Source of the DNA: Bacillus sp. BHET2
GTDB taxonomy: Bacteria; Bacillota; Bacilli; Bacillales; Bacillaceae_B
Reading direction: 5' to 3'
NCBI RefSeq assembly: GCF_005938125.1
Contig: NZ_VCQN01000001.1
Location: 1,550,001-1,614,000 of the forward strand
DNA: 64,000 nt
The position numbers were made by a program, and so were the translations under genes. The notes below the pieces were generated by a model. The model had not been told where the DNA came from. It worked only from the letters and a program-made list of their open reading frames with translations, and searched no databases. Of this stretch, positions 44,056 through 53,513 are shown in pieces (the first letter of the stretch is position 1; the number at the start of each line of letters is the position of its first letter).

Positions 44056-44637
44056 ATGACACAAGAAATCGAAATTGAATTCAAGAATCTAGTAACCCAA
44101 GATGAATTTTCACAATTAATCTCTCATTTCCGCATTAAAGATGAGGACTTCACCTCTCAAGATAATCACTATTTTGATACACCAGACTATCTACTAAAAG
44201 ACAATCAGTCAGCCCTAAGAATCCGCCATAAAAGTGGGACCTATACGCTAACGTTAAAAACTCCCTTAAAAGAAGATCTTTTAGAAACGAATCAGCAATT
44301 ATCGAAGCAGGAAGCTGACTCGCTTTTAAGCGGATGTGTATTTCCTGAGGGTGAAGTCAAAAATGTCCTTCACTCCATGAATATCTCCACTCAATCCCTT
44401 CAATACTTCGGGACACTTACGACGAGCAGAGCTGAAATCAATTATAAAGAAGGACTTCTTGTTTTCGACAGAAGCTCTTACTTGCAAAGACAAGACTGTG
44501 AGCTTGAGTATGAAGTGAAAGAACGTCAATCAGGCGAAAAGATATTCCGATCCCTATTGGAGCAGCTAAATATCCCACTACGGAAAACGGATAATAAAAT
44601 CAAACGCTTCTACACGGAAAAATTAAAACAGGATTGA
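44056..44637 (+). CDS. yjbK: CYTH domain-containing protein YjbK
   Basis: 193-residue CYTH (triphosphate tunnel) protein. The signature ExExK is at 6-10 (EIEFK), with HYFDTPDYLLKDNQSALRIRHKSGTYTLTLKTP as following strands with Lys/Arg for phosphate binding and ELEYEVKE as acidic metal strand. Likely hydrolyses a triphosphate; substrate unknown. ATG 44056 with GGAAAGG nine bases before; ATG 44047 is too close. Followed directly by the large repeat element. Confidence 0.9.
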   Translation: MTQEIEIEFKNLVTQDEFSQLISHFRIKDEDFTSQDNHYFDTPDYLLKDNQSALRIRHKSGTYTLTLKTPLKEDLLETNQQLSKQEADSLLSGCVFPEGEVKNVLHSMNISTQSLQYFGTLTTSRAEINYKEGLLVFDRSSYLQRQDCELEYEVKERQSGEKIFRSLLEQLNIPLRKTDNKIKRFYTEKLKQD

Positions 44638-44719
44638 TTTTTACCGATATATAAGAAGAATCCATGTTTTCAAAAAGCTCTTTTCGCAAAGATTGTTGTT
44701 ATCTAACATAGCAAATGCT

Positions 44720-45186
44720 AAGGCTCTGTCTATGAGTGAATGCGGTAGATGGTGAGGGGAACGGCTTCGCATTCCGGCGGACGAACGGCCAAGCCTCCTC
44801 GCATTCGCTGCGGGGTCTTGTCTCGCCCGTTTTTCCGCAGGAGTCTACGCCGTTCCCCTCACCATCTAAAGAGATTTCGTGACAGAGCTTACTAGTGAAA
44901 AAAACGAATGATATAGTATTTTACTATTCCAGATAAAATTGACCACTGTATAGGTTGATAAACTGATGTTTTTTAGACGTGTATGGCAGTAGGTTAGATC
45001 TCATACTTTGTAAGTTGATTGTAGCGGAAGGTGCTCGACTCCGACGGGAATAGCGGGAAAGTTGAGACCCCACAGGGCAAAGCCCGAGGAGGCTCAACTC
45101 ACGCCCCGCGGAAAGCGAGCACCTGCAGCGGAAATCAACTAGCACTCGCTACCTTCAATAGCAACAACGTTTACGAAAAGAGCCTT
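44720..45186. repeat. Large palindromic non-coding repeat, copy 1
   Basis: 467 bases bounded by AAGGCTCT and its complement AGAGCCTT. It holds two big hairpins: the first closed by a perfect 19-bp stem AGATGGTGAGGGGAACGGC (44747-44765 with 44849-44867), the second by GTTGATT...GGTGCTCG and its complement (about 45018-45140). G+C content is higher than the neighbourhood. The first hairpin resembles the reverse complement of the second (shared GCCTCCTCG, GGGGTCT, GGAGTC), so the whole is an imperfect inverted duplication. Second copy at 55401-56035. Frames running through it are not genes. Confidence 0.85.
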
Positions 45187-45207
45187 TCAAAAAGAGGAGT
45201 TAATTTT

Positions 45208-45849
45208 ATGAATGTTCAGCAGTTAAAAACGATGATGGAGTTGCAAGCCCTTACTAGCTTGGGGTCTATATCTTCTGTTCAACAATCCACTGGAAAGTCC
45301 AGTGATTTATTTCAACAGCTATTAAATCAGGCACTCTACACGGACCAAAATAATGGAAATATGAATCAATCACTAGGAGCGGTTCGAGAAGCACTAGCTT
45401 CTAAATCAGCATTTTCAGTCATACAACCTATTCATGGACTCACCACCATGAACCAGCCAAACCGGAAAGCGCCTCAGGAAATCGATGCCATTATCTCACG
45501 TGCATCAGATCATTATGGAATCCCCCAAAAGCTGATACAAGCAGTTATAAAGCAGGAATCCAACTTCAATCCTGACGCGGTCAGTCCCGCTGGCGCATCA
45601 GGACTGATGCAGCTCATGCCAAGTACGGCAAGGGGACTCGGTGTGAATAACATCTTTGATCCGGAAGAAAATGTATTCGCAGGAACCAAATACTTAAAGC
45701 AAATGCTTGATAAATATAATGGAGACGTACACATGGCTCTCGCAGCCTACAACGCAGGACCAGGGAATGTTGATAAATACAATGGAATCCCACCGTTTAA
45801 GGAAACGACAGCATATGTAAAGAAAGTGACAGATCGCTATTTTGCATAA
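45208..45849 (+). CDS. cwlQ: Lytic transglycosylase CwlQ (YjbJ)
   Basis: 213 residues: N-terminal unstructured part (1-90), then a soluble lytic transglycosylase domain (about 92-212). [18 protein letters not shown] places catalytic Glu117; [20 protein letters not shown] and [19 protein letters not shown] are the SLT motifs. Acts on peptidoglycan glycan strands; the B. subtilis relative has both muramidase and transglycosylase activity. No clear signal peptide, as in YjbJ. ATG 45208 has GAGGAGT just after the end of repeat copy 1; the frame upstream is inside the repeat and is not coding. Confidence 0.92.
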   Translation: MNVQQLKTMMELQALTSLGSISSVQQSTGKSSDLFQQLLNQALYTDQNNGNMNQSLGAVREALASKSAFSVIQPIHGLTTMNQPNRKAPQEIDAIISRASDHYGIPQKLIQAVIKQESNFNPDAVSPAGASGLMQLMPSTARGLGVNNIFDPEENVFAGTKYLKQMLDKYNGDVHMALAAYNAGPGNVDKYNGIPPFKETTAYVKKVTDRYFA

Positions 45850-46168
45850 CCCCTAACTTCCATTTGACGGTAAGTAAGAGAAATGCCTGTGATTTCAAAA
45901 CGAATCACAGGCATTTTTCTATTCATTATTCCCATCTACCACATATAAGTTTTCTTCGCGCACCACTAGAGGTGAAAAAAAAATAGGATGATAGACCCAT
46001 TCTATACTCAATAAGAAATCCACCATATTTTTATGAAAACAGGATAGACATGTGAAAGAAGGCTACACTAATTTAGGAATAATACGTTGGTGCAAGCCGA
46101 TTTGTTTGAGATAAAGATGAATGCTTGCTAGAATGAAAATACAATCTAAGGAAAAAGGAGTCATTCTT
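45850..46168. other. Intergenic region between cwlQ and globin gene
   Basis: Contains the cwlQ terminator (45882-45918) and A+T-rich sequence that must include the globin-spxH promoter. Nothing else recognised. Confidence 0.4.
45882..45918 (+). terminator. Terminator of cwlQ
   Basis: AATGCCTGTGATT-TCAAAACG-AATCACAGGCATT followed by TTTC. Confidence 0.88.
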
Positions 46169-46570
46169 ATGGTCGAGAAACCAAAAATGCCTTATAATCT
46201 TATCGGCGAAAAGAAACTCTCCATGCTCGTAGAAGCTTTTTATAATAGAGTATCAAATCATCCGGAATTAGCACCCATTTTCCCCGATGATTTAACCGAG
46301 ACAGCTCGTAAACAAAAACAATTCCTAACCCAATATTTAGGTGGTCCGGCTCTTTACACAGAGGAACATGGACACCCTATGCTGCGTGCAAGGCACCTCC
46401 CCTTTCCCATTACAGAGGAACGGGCAAAGGCTTGGTTAAGCTGTATGCATGAAGCGATGGATGAAGTCGATCTAGAGGGTCCAGTAAGAGATGACTTTTT
46501 TCACAGACTGGTATTAACCGCTCATCACATGGTGAATACAGAAAATCCAAAGGGGTATGGCATTGACTAG
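46169..46570 (+). CDS. yjbI: Truncated haemoglobin YjbI (group II)
   Basis: 133-residue globin: YNLIGEKKLSMLVEAFYNRVSNHPELAPIFPDD, FLTQYLGGPALYTEEHGHPMLRARHLPFPI (proximal His in the ARH motif) and the C-terminal helix with HHMVNTENP. Group II truncated globins bind O2 or NO and work in redox or nitrosative protection. ATG 46169 with AAAGGAG nine bases before. Overlaps spxH by 14 bases; genes are coupled, a known pairing. Confidence 0.92.
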   Translation: MVEKPKMPYNLIGEKKLSMLVEAFYNRVSNHPELAPIFPDDLTETARKQKQFLTQYLGGPALYTEEHGHPMLRARHLPFPITEERAKAWLSCMHEAMDEVDLEGPVRDDFFHRLVLTAHHMVNTENPKGYGID

Positions 46571-47429
46571 AACCAATAGTTGGCATCACCTTAAAGGGTG
46601 TGGACATGACAAGAAACCTCTGGAAATTTATATGTTTGTTGACCCTCTTTGCCCGGAATGTTGGGCGCTGGAACCGATATTAAAGAAATTGCACATTGAA
46701 TACGGACAATACTTTCGGATCCGCTATATTTTAAGTGGACAGCTCTCATCCTTGAATCTTGCAACAAAACGAAAACAGGAAGATTTAGCACTACAATGGG
46801 ATAAGACAGCTAGCCGCTCAGGAATGTCATGCGATGGAAGCTTATGGATTGATAATCCTATTGATTCACCGTACCTTGCATCATTTGCCATTAAAGCAGC
46901 AGAGCTACAAGGAAAACATTCTGGAATTCGTTTCTTACGCTTTTTACAAGAACGATTATTTTTACAAAAACAAGATATATCCGATTTCGAGGTATTAAAG
47001 GAATGTGCCCGTGCCGCCAAACTTGATTTGCCTGAATTTATGAACGACATAAATTCTTCCTCGGCTTCTAAAGCCTTTCAATGTGATGTTAAGATCACAT
47101 CTGAGATGGAGGTAGATGAAATCCCGACATTAGTCTTTTTCAACGAGAACATTGAAGATGAAGGGTTGAAGATTACAGGATTGTATTCCTATGAGGTCTA
47201 CGTTCATATTATTGAGGAAATGCTCGCAGAAAAGCCAGAAAAACAGCCCTTGCCTCCACTGGAAGTATTTATGAAGTATTACCGGGTTGTGGCTTCGAAG
47301 GAAATAGCCGTGGTGTACGATTTATCTATAGAAGAAGTCGAGAAGCAAATGAAAAAATGGACGCTTCAGCAAAAAGTTAAAAAGCTACCAGCTAAGCATG
47401 GAACGTTTTGGAAATATATGAACCAATAA
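46557..47429 (+). CDS. spxH: ClpXP adaptor protein SpxH (YjbH)
   Basis: 290-residue DsbA-like adaptor that delivers Spx to ClpXP for degradation. His/Cys-rich zinc-binding N-terminus HHLKGCGHDKK at 10-20, thioredoxin-like CPEC at 32-35 (MFVDPLCPECWALEP), and C-terminal winged helix region (YRVVASKEIAVVYDLSIEEVEKQMKKW). Start inside the globin gene with AAAGGGGT. The target spx lies 6.4 kb downstream on the other strand in the same neighbourhood. Confidence 0.95.
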   Translation: MALTRTNSWHHLKGCGHDKKPLEIYMFVDPLCPECWALEPILKKLHIEYGQYFRIRYILSGQLSSLNLATKRKQEDLALQWDKTASRSGMSCDGSLWIDNPIDSPYLASFAIKAAELQGKHSGIRFLRFLQERLFLQKQDISDFEVLKECARAAKLDLPEFMNDINSSSASKAFQCDVKITSEMEVDEIPTLVFFNENIEDEGLKITGLYSYEVYVHIIEEMLAEKPEKQPLPPLEVFMKYYRVVASKEIAVVYDLSIEEVEKQMKKWTLQQKVKKLPAKHGTFWKYMNQ

Positions 47430-47464
47430 TTATTTCACTATAATAAAATGCCGTATAAATCAAG

Positions 47465-47496
47465 AAAAACCGATGTTGTTTCCAACATCGGTTTTT
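47465..47496 (+). terminator. Terminator of yjbI-spxH
   Basis: AAAACCGATGTTG-TTTC-CAACATCGGTTTT followed by T and C; short and perfect. Confidence 0.87.
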
Positions 47497-47710
47497 CAAT
47501 ACGAACAAAGGGGATGGGAGAAATTTTTCACGGTCAAACAAAGGGGTATATGTTTGCTTGTGATCAACTTCACACTGATAATATATCACTTATGCACTTG
47601 TATTGGCAAGTTGTTTGTATGTTATTTCACAATATTGTCAAAATCAATACATGTTCTCTGCCAGTCCTTCATATACATGGTAATAAGACTACCAATGGAG
47701 GGAAATCACT

Positions 47711-47899
47711 ATGACATTAAAGATAAAGTATGGAATCCTCCTCCTATTAATCCTGATCAGTTTCTTTATTAACATCCTCGGCCTTATGCACCTAATTCCA
47801 ATTTATATAACATCCCCTGTCCTGTTCCTCTCACTCCTGCTTTTCTTCCATTCCCTAGGAAACCGTAATCGCTTTAGAGGATTTAATTCCATGAAATGA
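47711..47899 (+). CDS. Small membrane protein
   Basis: 62 residues with two hydrophobic segments (about 7-27 and 32-49) and a basic tail GNRNRFRGFNSMK. ATG has GGAGGG seven bases upstream, and a long hairpin follows 40 bases after the stop, so a small independent gene is likely. No family recognised. Confidence 0.6.
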   Translation: MTLKIKYGILLLLILISFFINILGLMHLIPIYITSPVLFLSLLLFFHSLGNRNRFRGFNSMK

Positions 47900-47940
47900 T
47901 TGCCGGACCTATTATTTCAAGAGGAATGATTTCATAAATA

Positions 47941-47986
47941 AACAACACCCTGTCTTGAGGCTAATGCCTCGAGACAGGGTGTTGTT
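47941..47986. terminator. Bidirectional terminator
   Basis: AACAACACCCTGTCT-T-GAGGC-TAAT-GCCTC-G-AGACAGGGTGTTGTT, a very stable hairpin between the small membrane protein gene and pepF. Confidence 0.9.
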
Positions 47987-48003
47987 CTTGTTCTCAGTAG
48001 TCA

Positions 48004-49827
48004 TTACTGAAGCTTTTCCAACAATTCTTCCATTTCATTCAACTTTTCCTCAAATACTTTACATGCGTCTTCCACAGGTTTGGTGGTTGTCACATCCACA
48101 CCCGCCTTTTTCAATACTTCAATCGGATAGTCGGAGCTTCCTGCTTTCAAGAAGTCGATGTAACGTTCCACTGCAGGCTCTCCCTCTTCAAGGATTTGTT
48201 GACTGAGGGCAGTTGCAGCAGAGAATCCCGTTGCATATTGGTAAACATAATAATTGTAATAAAAGTGAGGAATGCGTGCCCACTCCAATCCAATCTCTTC
48301 ATCAATCGAAATGTCATCCCCGAAATATTTTTTATTCAATGCATAGTACTCTTTTGTTAGGAATTCAGAGGTAAGTGCCTCTCCTTCTTGTGCCTTCTTA
48401 TGAATTAAGTGTTCGAATTCAGCAAACATGGTTTGACGGAAAACCGTGCCTCTGAAACCTTCCAAATAATGATTTAAGAGGTACAAACGTTTTTTCTCGT
48501 CATCGATTGTGTTCAATAAATAATCATTCAATAACGCTTCATTACATGTAGATGCTACCTCAGCAACAAAGATGGAATAATGCCCATACGTATAAGGCTG
48601 TGCTTGCCTCGTATAGAAGCTGTGTACACTATGCCCGAATTCATGAGCCAAAGTAAATAGATTATTGACATTATCCTGCCAGTTCATAAGGATATACGGG
48701 TTTGTGCCGTATGCTCCGGAAGAGTAAGCACCGCTTCTTTTACCTTTGTTTTCAACTACGTCCACCCAGCGATTTCCAAATCCTTCTTTCAGCACATTTG
48801 CATATTCATCACCAAGGGGCTTTAGCCCGTCAAGGATCATATTCTGAGCTTCGTCATAGCTAATGTCCATTTTCACTTCTTTTACAAGTGGGGTATAAAG
48901 ATCGTACATGTGAACCTCATCCAACCCCAGGACTTTTTTACGAAGCTTTACATATCGCTGAAGCAAATGAAGGTTCTTGTTGACCGTTTCTACCAAATTA
49001 TCATATACTTCTTCCGGAATATTGTTATTAGATAACGCTGCGTGCCTTGCTGAGTCATAATGTCTTACATTTGCAATAAAGTTATCTTTTTTCACAGCAC
49101 CGCTCAATGTAGAAGCAAATGTATTTTCAAACTGTCCATACGTTTCGTATACCTTTTTAAATGCTTCTTCACGGACACGGCGATCACTGCTCTCGAGGAA
49201 TCGGATAAAACGACCATGAGTAATATCAACTTCTTCACCATTCTCATCTTGAATGCTTGGAAACTCAAGGTCTGCATTATTCAGCATACCGAATGTATTA
49301 CTAGCTGCACTGAACACCTCAGATGCTTGTGCAAGTAATGCCTCTTGTTCAGCAGAGAGAACATGTGGACGTTCTAGGTTGATTTCCTCCAAAGCGTGCT
49401 TATACTGTTGCAGCTCTGCTTTCTCCTCAAGGAATCCTTGAAGCTTCTTCTCATCAATGGATAGTACTTCAGGAACCAAGTAAGCGAATTTGCTTCCTAA
49501 TTGGGTATAAAGGCTTTTGGCCCGGTCATCCAGTCCTTGATAATATGAATTGGTCGTGTCCTGGTCATAGCGCATATGAGAATATGTATATACCTTCCCC
49601 ATACGTTCCATTATTTCATCTTGGAAGGCGAATGCTTTGTAAAGCTGATCTGAACTTTCCGCCAGTGTCCCTTTAAATTCGTCTGCCCGAGCTGTTAACT
49701 CCTTAATTTCTTTATATTCTTTTTCCCACGCTTCATCACTTTCAAATATATCTTCCAATCTCCACGTTAATTTCTCCTCTACCTCTTTTCTTCCAGGTAG
49801 ACTTTTTACAGCTGTATCTTTTGACAT
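48004..49827 (-). CDS. pepF: Oligoendopeptidase F
   Basis: 607-residue M3B zinc metallopeptidase hydrolysing oligopeptides in the cytoplasm. HEFGH at 395-399 provides the zinc ligands and catalytic Glu; third ligand Glu423 in VAEVAST. N-terminal lobe sequence PGRKEVEEKLTWRLEDIFESDEAWE is typical. Start ATG 49827 is chosen because the earlier ATG overlaps GGAGG. In B. subtilis yjbG holds this place, next to spxH and coiA; it has been tied to peptide turnover in sporulation and competence. Confidence 0.95.
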   Translation of the reverse strand: MSKDTAVKSLPGRKEVEEKLTWRLEDIFESDEAWEKEYKEIKELTARADEFKGTLAESSDQLYKAFAFQDEIMERMGKVYTYSHMRYDQDTTNSYYQGLDDRAKSLYTQLGSKFAYLVPEVLSIDEKKLQGFLEEKAELQQYKHALEEINLERPHVLSAEQEALLAQASEVFSAASNTFGMLNNADLEFPSIQDENGEEVDITHGRFIRFLESSDRRVREEAFKKVYETYGQFENTFASTLSGAVKKDNFIANVRHYDSARHAALSNNNIPEEVYDNLVETVNKNLHLLQRYVKLRKKVLGLDEVHMYDLYTPLVKEVKMDISYDEAQNMILDGLKPLGDEYANVLKEGFGNRWVDVVENKGKRSGAYSSGAYGTNPYILMNWQDNVNNLFTLAHEFGHSVHSFYTRQAQPYTYGHYSIFVAEVASTCNEALLNDYLLNTIDDEKKRLYLLNHYLEGFRGTVFRQTMFAEFEHLIHKKAQEGEALTSEFLTKEYYALNKKYFGDDISIDEEIGLEWARIPHFYYNYYVYQYATGFSAATALSQQILEEGEPAVERYIDFLKAGSSDYPIEVLKKAGVDVTTTKPVEDACKVFEEKLNEMEELLEKLQ

Positions 49828-49915
49828 ATACATCCTCCATTCTGAAATCTACAGAAAATTCCTTATAGTTACATTCTCTCTTATCTAAGAATTTCCTGCA
49901 ACAAAACAATCTTGG

Positions 49916-51100
49916 TTATACCTTTTTTAATATATGCTTCCATTTAGAAATAAGCTCATGCTGGTGCAGTTCGAACTCAGGAAAACTATCCGGACATTTC
50001 CAAGGAACGGAAACACTGTACTCACCACACCTCTTCCTCTCTACCACGTTGAACTCTTCTAATAGATCCAAATACCCTGATACGTTTCGCTTAATCACTT
50101 CATCAACTTCTATAAAAGGAAGCGATCTAAGTTCAATATCTCCACGATCGATTCTTCTATTTACCACCCTAATCACCTCTTCCTCTGTGAAAAATAGGTT
50201 CTTCTTCAAATAGTCCATCCATATATAGTATTGCCATTCAACAACGTGATTCTTTATATGAATACTATGAGGAATGACCGGTAACCCGACAAAAAGCGGG
50301 AGATACAACAGCGTATCGCCTTCCTCGTATACTGCCCGTAAAAAGGAATCCTGTTTCGCCTTGTAATATTGAAGTTTGTTATAAATCCACTTCGTACGGT
50401 ATTGATTCCATTTTTCTAATCGATATGGGTGATTGACAGCAAAATGGGGAATGAATAGCGGAAGGGTGAGTTGGTCGATAGGTATTGGAATAGGATAGGA
50501 GCAAATAAAGGCTGAGGTTGAAGTCGGGATAAGATGGGTGAACAATTGGAAGCTTCTTTTTTCAGGAAGAAAATGAAGCAAAAAATAGTGTAACTGGGGA
50601 GAGTACCGGATAAAAGCCTGTTGAAATGAAGATAAGGATAGAAGCTCTTTGTGCTTTACTTCTTGAGTTAGAATCCAAAACGGAGTAATATGACGCTTAT
50701 GATATCCCTGGGTTCGGGAAATGAGATCTGAAATGGGGATAGTGGAACACTGGATTTCCATAGCAATCTCTTGCGACTCCGTTTTTACATATAGATCAGC
50801 GATTTGCTTAAGCTCATTGATATAGTGCTCAACCTGTACATCATTATATAGAAAGCTTAACCTCTCATATAAGAGTTGCTTACTATGAAGGTGTCTCGGT
50901 GATTCTTGTCGATAAATGTCGCAATCAGAATCCGAGAAATGTGCGAAATGCGGAACATTCTTAATTCCTATTCGCAAGTTTACTTCACCCGAGCAGTGTG
51001 GACAGCGAAAAGAACGACCTTTTCCCTTAAACTCCTTTAATTCCTCTCTTGAATAATGAATCGTGGTAATTACTTTCTGATTTAATAAAGCTGATAACAT
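49916..51100 (-). CDS. coiA: Competence protein CoiA
   Basis: 394 residues. Zinc-finger-like FRCPHCSGEVNLRIG at about 32-46, followed by HFAHFSDSDCDIYRQESPRHLHSKQLL and the nuclease-like core YVKTESQEIAMEIQCSTIPISDLISR (Glu-x-Q of the PD-(D/E)xK fold). CoiA is needed for DNA processing and recombination in natural transformation. ATG 51100 with AGGAGG; a longer frame upstream is not used. Neighbours mecA and pepF are the usual ones. Confidence 0.9.
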   Translation of the reverse strand: MLSALLNQKVITTIHYSREELKEFKGKGRSFRCPHCSGEVNLRIGIKNVPHFAHFSDSDCDIYRQESPRHLHSKQLLYERLSFLYNDVQVEHYINELKQIADLYVKTESQEIAMEIQCSTIPISDLISRTQGYHKRHITPFWILTQEVKHKELLSLSSFQQAFIRYSPQLHYFLLHFLPEKRSFQLFTHLIPTSTSAFICSYPIPIPIDQLTLPLFIPHFAVNHPYRLEKWNQYRTKWIYNKLQYYKAKQDSFLRAVYEEGDTLLYLPLFVGLPVIPHSIHIKNHVVEWQYYIWMDYLKKNLFFTEEEVIRVVNRRIDRGDIELRSLPFIEVDEVIKRNVSGYLDLLEEFNVVERKRCGEYSVSVPWKCPDSFPEFELHQHELISKWKHILKKV

Positions 51101-51150
51101 AGAACACCTCCTCCTGTAATCATTCGCCATAAATACAGAAATTCCTGCAA

Positions 51151-51181
51151 AAAAAGCCTTCAAGTGATTTACCACTTGAAG
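51151..51181 (-). terminator. Terminator of cls
   Basis: Minus strand CTTCAAGTG-GTAAAT-CACTTGAAG followed by GCTTTTTTG. Confidence 0.82.
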
Positions 51182-51188
51182 ACTCATA

Positions 51189-52694
51189 TTATAGTAATGG
51201 AGACATCAACCGAGAAGTGGATTCCAATATTCTATAGCCAAGATGTCTCTTCTGGAATTCTTCCAATTGTAATTCTTTAGAGTCCTCTAAATCATGAAGA
51301 TATTCTTTAACGATGCTGGATGTACTTTCTGTTTTATATAAAAATGCATTCACTTCAAAATTTAAATGAAAGCTCCTCATATCCATATTAGAGGTTCCAA
51401 TCGAAGCCATTTCTTCATCAACAATCACAATTTTACTATGCATGAATCCCTTTTGATATTCGAAAATTTGTGCTCCAGCTTCTAGAAGGTCAGGAAAATA
51501 AGATCTTGAGGCATGGAAAACAATACGTTTATCCGGCTTATGAGGTACCAACAGCTTTACATCCACTCCACTTAGTGCAGCAATCTTTAATGCTGAAAAA
51601 ATATCTTCATCCGGAATGAAATAAGGAGAAGCTACCCATACACTTTTTTTAGCAGACGTGATCATTGAAAAGAAAATATTCTTCAATACACTCAATTCAT
51701 TGTCAGGTCCGCCTGCAATCATCTGTACTCCACCATCATTTGCATTTTCAAGTGGATCGGGACTTAAATATCCAGGCGTCAAGAAGTCATCGTTGGTCAT
51801 ATAATACCAGTCTTGAAGAAAGATTAATTGCAGGGTCCTTACCGCTTCTCCCCTGACAAAGAGATGGGTGTCTCTCCAAAAACCGAAATGAGGATTCTTA
51901 CCTAAATACTCATCTCCAATATTAAGGCCCCCGACAAATCCTATACTCCCGTCGATAACAATGATCTTCCGATGATTTCTAAAGTTGAATTTATTATTCA
52001 GTACAGGGATCTTAACAGGTCCAAAGGGAACAACCTCGATTCCTGCCTCCTTCATCTCTGCGATATAACCCTTAGATAATTGCCAAGCTCCCACCGCATC
52101 ATAAAGGAAGCGAATTTTCACCCCATCATTGGCTCTTTCAATAAGAATGTCTTTAATCTGATTTCCAATATCATCATGACGAACAATGTAGTATTCCAAA
52201 TGAATATGATGTTTGGCCGTTTTTAACCATTTCAGTATTTCACCAAATGTTTCTTGTCCATTGGTCAACAGTTTCGTTTCACTAGAGAAAGATATAGCAC
52301 TATTTCCAATACGCTGGGCAAGCTGAAAATGTTTTTCCTGAAACAATCCAAACATATCTGCGTTGATATCCTTAGGGCCTGGTTCATATTTATGATAGGT
52401 TTCTTTATCCAATATGTACTTCTTCTTGTACATCTTCTCCTTGCGATAATTCCGGCCAAATAATAAATAAAAAATGAATCCCAGGAAAGGAAATGCTCCT
52501 AACACGACCAACCAAGTCAATGTTTGAGTCGGATGACGATTCTCAAAGAATATGAGAAATCCAATGACAATGACGGAGAATGTAAAGACGATACTGATAT
52601 ACTTCACCATGCCAGATAGGTACTGATCAAAATAGAAAATATAACTTAATGCAAGAACAGCAATAAATAGGAGGACCCTCACTGTATTTTTCAT
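51189..52694 (-). CDS. cls: Cardiolipin synthase
   Basis: 501-residue phospholipase-D superfamily enzyme joining two phosphatidylglycerols to cardiolipin in the membrane. Two TM segments at about 4-24 and 30-48, FYLLFGRNYRK, then two HKD motifs: FRNHRKIIVIDG near 230 and FMHSKIVIVDEE near 412. ATG 52694 with GGAAGGTG eight bases before. Placed between mecA and coiA; not in B. subtilis at this place as far as I recall. Confidence 0.94.
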   Translation of the reverse strand: MKNTVRVLLFIAVLALSYIFYFDQYLSGMVKYISIVFTFSVIVIGFLIFFENRHPTQTLTWLVVLGAFPFLGFIFYLLFGRNYRKEKMYKKKYILDKETYHKYEPGPKDINADMFGLFQEKHFQLAQRIGNSAISFSSETKLLTNGQETFGEILKWLKTAKHHIHLEYYIVRHDDIGNQIKDILIERANDGVKIRFLYDAVGAWQLSKGYIAEMKEAGIEVVPFGPVKIPVLNNKFNFRNHRKIIVIDGSIGFVGGLNIGDEYLGKNPHFGFWRDTHLFVRGEAVRTLQLIFLQDWYYMTNDDFLTPGYLSPDPLENANDGGVQMIAGGPDNELSVLKNIFFSMITSAKKSVWVASPYFIPDEDIFSALKIAALSGVDVKLLVPHKPDKRIVFHASRSYFPDLLEAGAQIFEYQKGFMHSKIVIVDEEMASIGTSNMDMRSFHLNFEVNAFLYKTESTSSIVKEYLHDLEDSKELQLEEFQKRHLGYRILESTSRLMSPLL

Positions 52695-52801
52695 ACGTTT
52701 AACACCTTCCACTGGCTTAATGATTCCATGAAAATAAAGCCCTGATAATCATGCTACCTTTTTAACAAATATCCAAAAAGGAGGAAACAGGGAAATAAAT
52801 A

Positions 52802-52836
52802 TAAAAAAATACCGATTTCTGAATGAAACCGGTATT
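52802..52836 (-). terminator. Terminator of mecA
   Basis: Minus strand AATACCGGTTTC-ATTCA-GAAATCGGTATT followed by TTTTTTAT; one wobble pair. Confidence 0.82.
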
Positions 52837-52841
52837 GATTC

Positions 52842-53513
52842 TTACGAAAAGTGTTTACTCAACGTGTCAAAAACATGTTCGGATATTACCACTTTTCCAT
52901 ACTCTTCAAGTCGATGAACGGTCATTCGGGACTCATCGGCATATTCAAGCAATATACTTAGCATATTGTCGATATCTTCTTCTGCAAAATGTTCTTCTGA
53001 AAATTTAACATAAATAAAATATCTATTTTCAAATGCTAGCAGCTTTGTTTCTAAATGCTCCAAAGGCATGTCTTTCATTCGATGAGAAAGGGCAATCGCA
53101 TCCTCAAAGTCATTGAACTTCAACGTGAAATCAAGCGACACCTCTGCATCCTCATCTTGGTCTTGCTTAATTTGAAAATGCTGATCGAGAAGATCCTCTA
53201 TTCGTTCATCAACAGGAAGTTCCTTCAGCTTATCCTCTGGAATAGGAAGTTCAAATCGCTGACCATCTTTTGAAACTTGAGCTCTGGTAACTAGTACTTC
53301 CAGTCCTTTATCTAACGCCTGCACCTGGATCCATAGCGGACCTTCAATTCCAAACTCTTCTTCTTGATGAACCTCATCCATCATATCCCAGAAAAGTTCT
53401 TCACTTCTTTCCCGATTATACCAGATTTCTTCACGGTCGAAGCCGCGATCTTCTATATCTCCGTATGATATATAGAACTTAACGGTATTTTCATTTATAC
53501 GTTCGATTTCCAA
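52842..53513 (-). CDS. mecA: Adaptor protein MecA
   Basis: 223-residue ClpC adaptor. N-terminal substrate-binding domain MEIERINENTVKFYISYGDIEDRGFD, acidic linker, and C-terminal ClpC-binding domain (about 105-220; LKFNDFEDAIALSHRMKD, FSEEHFAEEDIDNMLSILLEYA). Targets ComK and other proteins for ClpCP degradation and promotes ClpC assembly. Single gene with its own terminator. Confidence 0.96.
   Translation of the reverse strand: MEIERINENTVKFYISYGDIEDRGFDREEIWYNRERSEELFWDMMDEVHQEEEFGIEGPLWIQVQALDKGLEVLVTRAQVSKDGQRFELPIPEDKLKELPVDERIEDLLDQHFQIKQDQDEDAEVSLDFTLKFNDFEDAIALSHRMKDMPLEHLETKLLAFENRYFIYVKFSEEHFAEEDIDNMLSILLEYADESRMTVHRLEEYGKVVISEHVFDTLSKHFS

Noticed and set aside
45031..45207. N-terminal extension of cwlQ through the repeat
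   Set aside because: The 59 extra codons are inside repeat copy 1 with no RBS; the ATG at 45208 has GAGGAG and fits known CwlQ starts.
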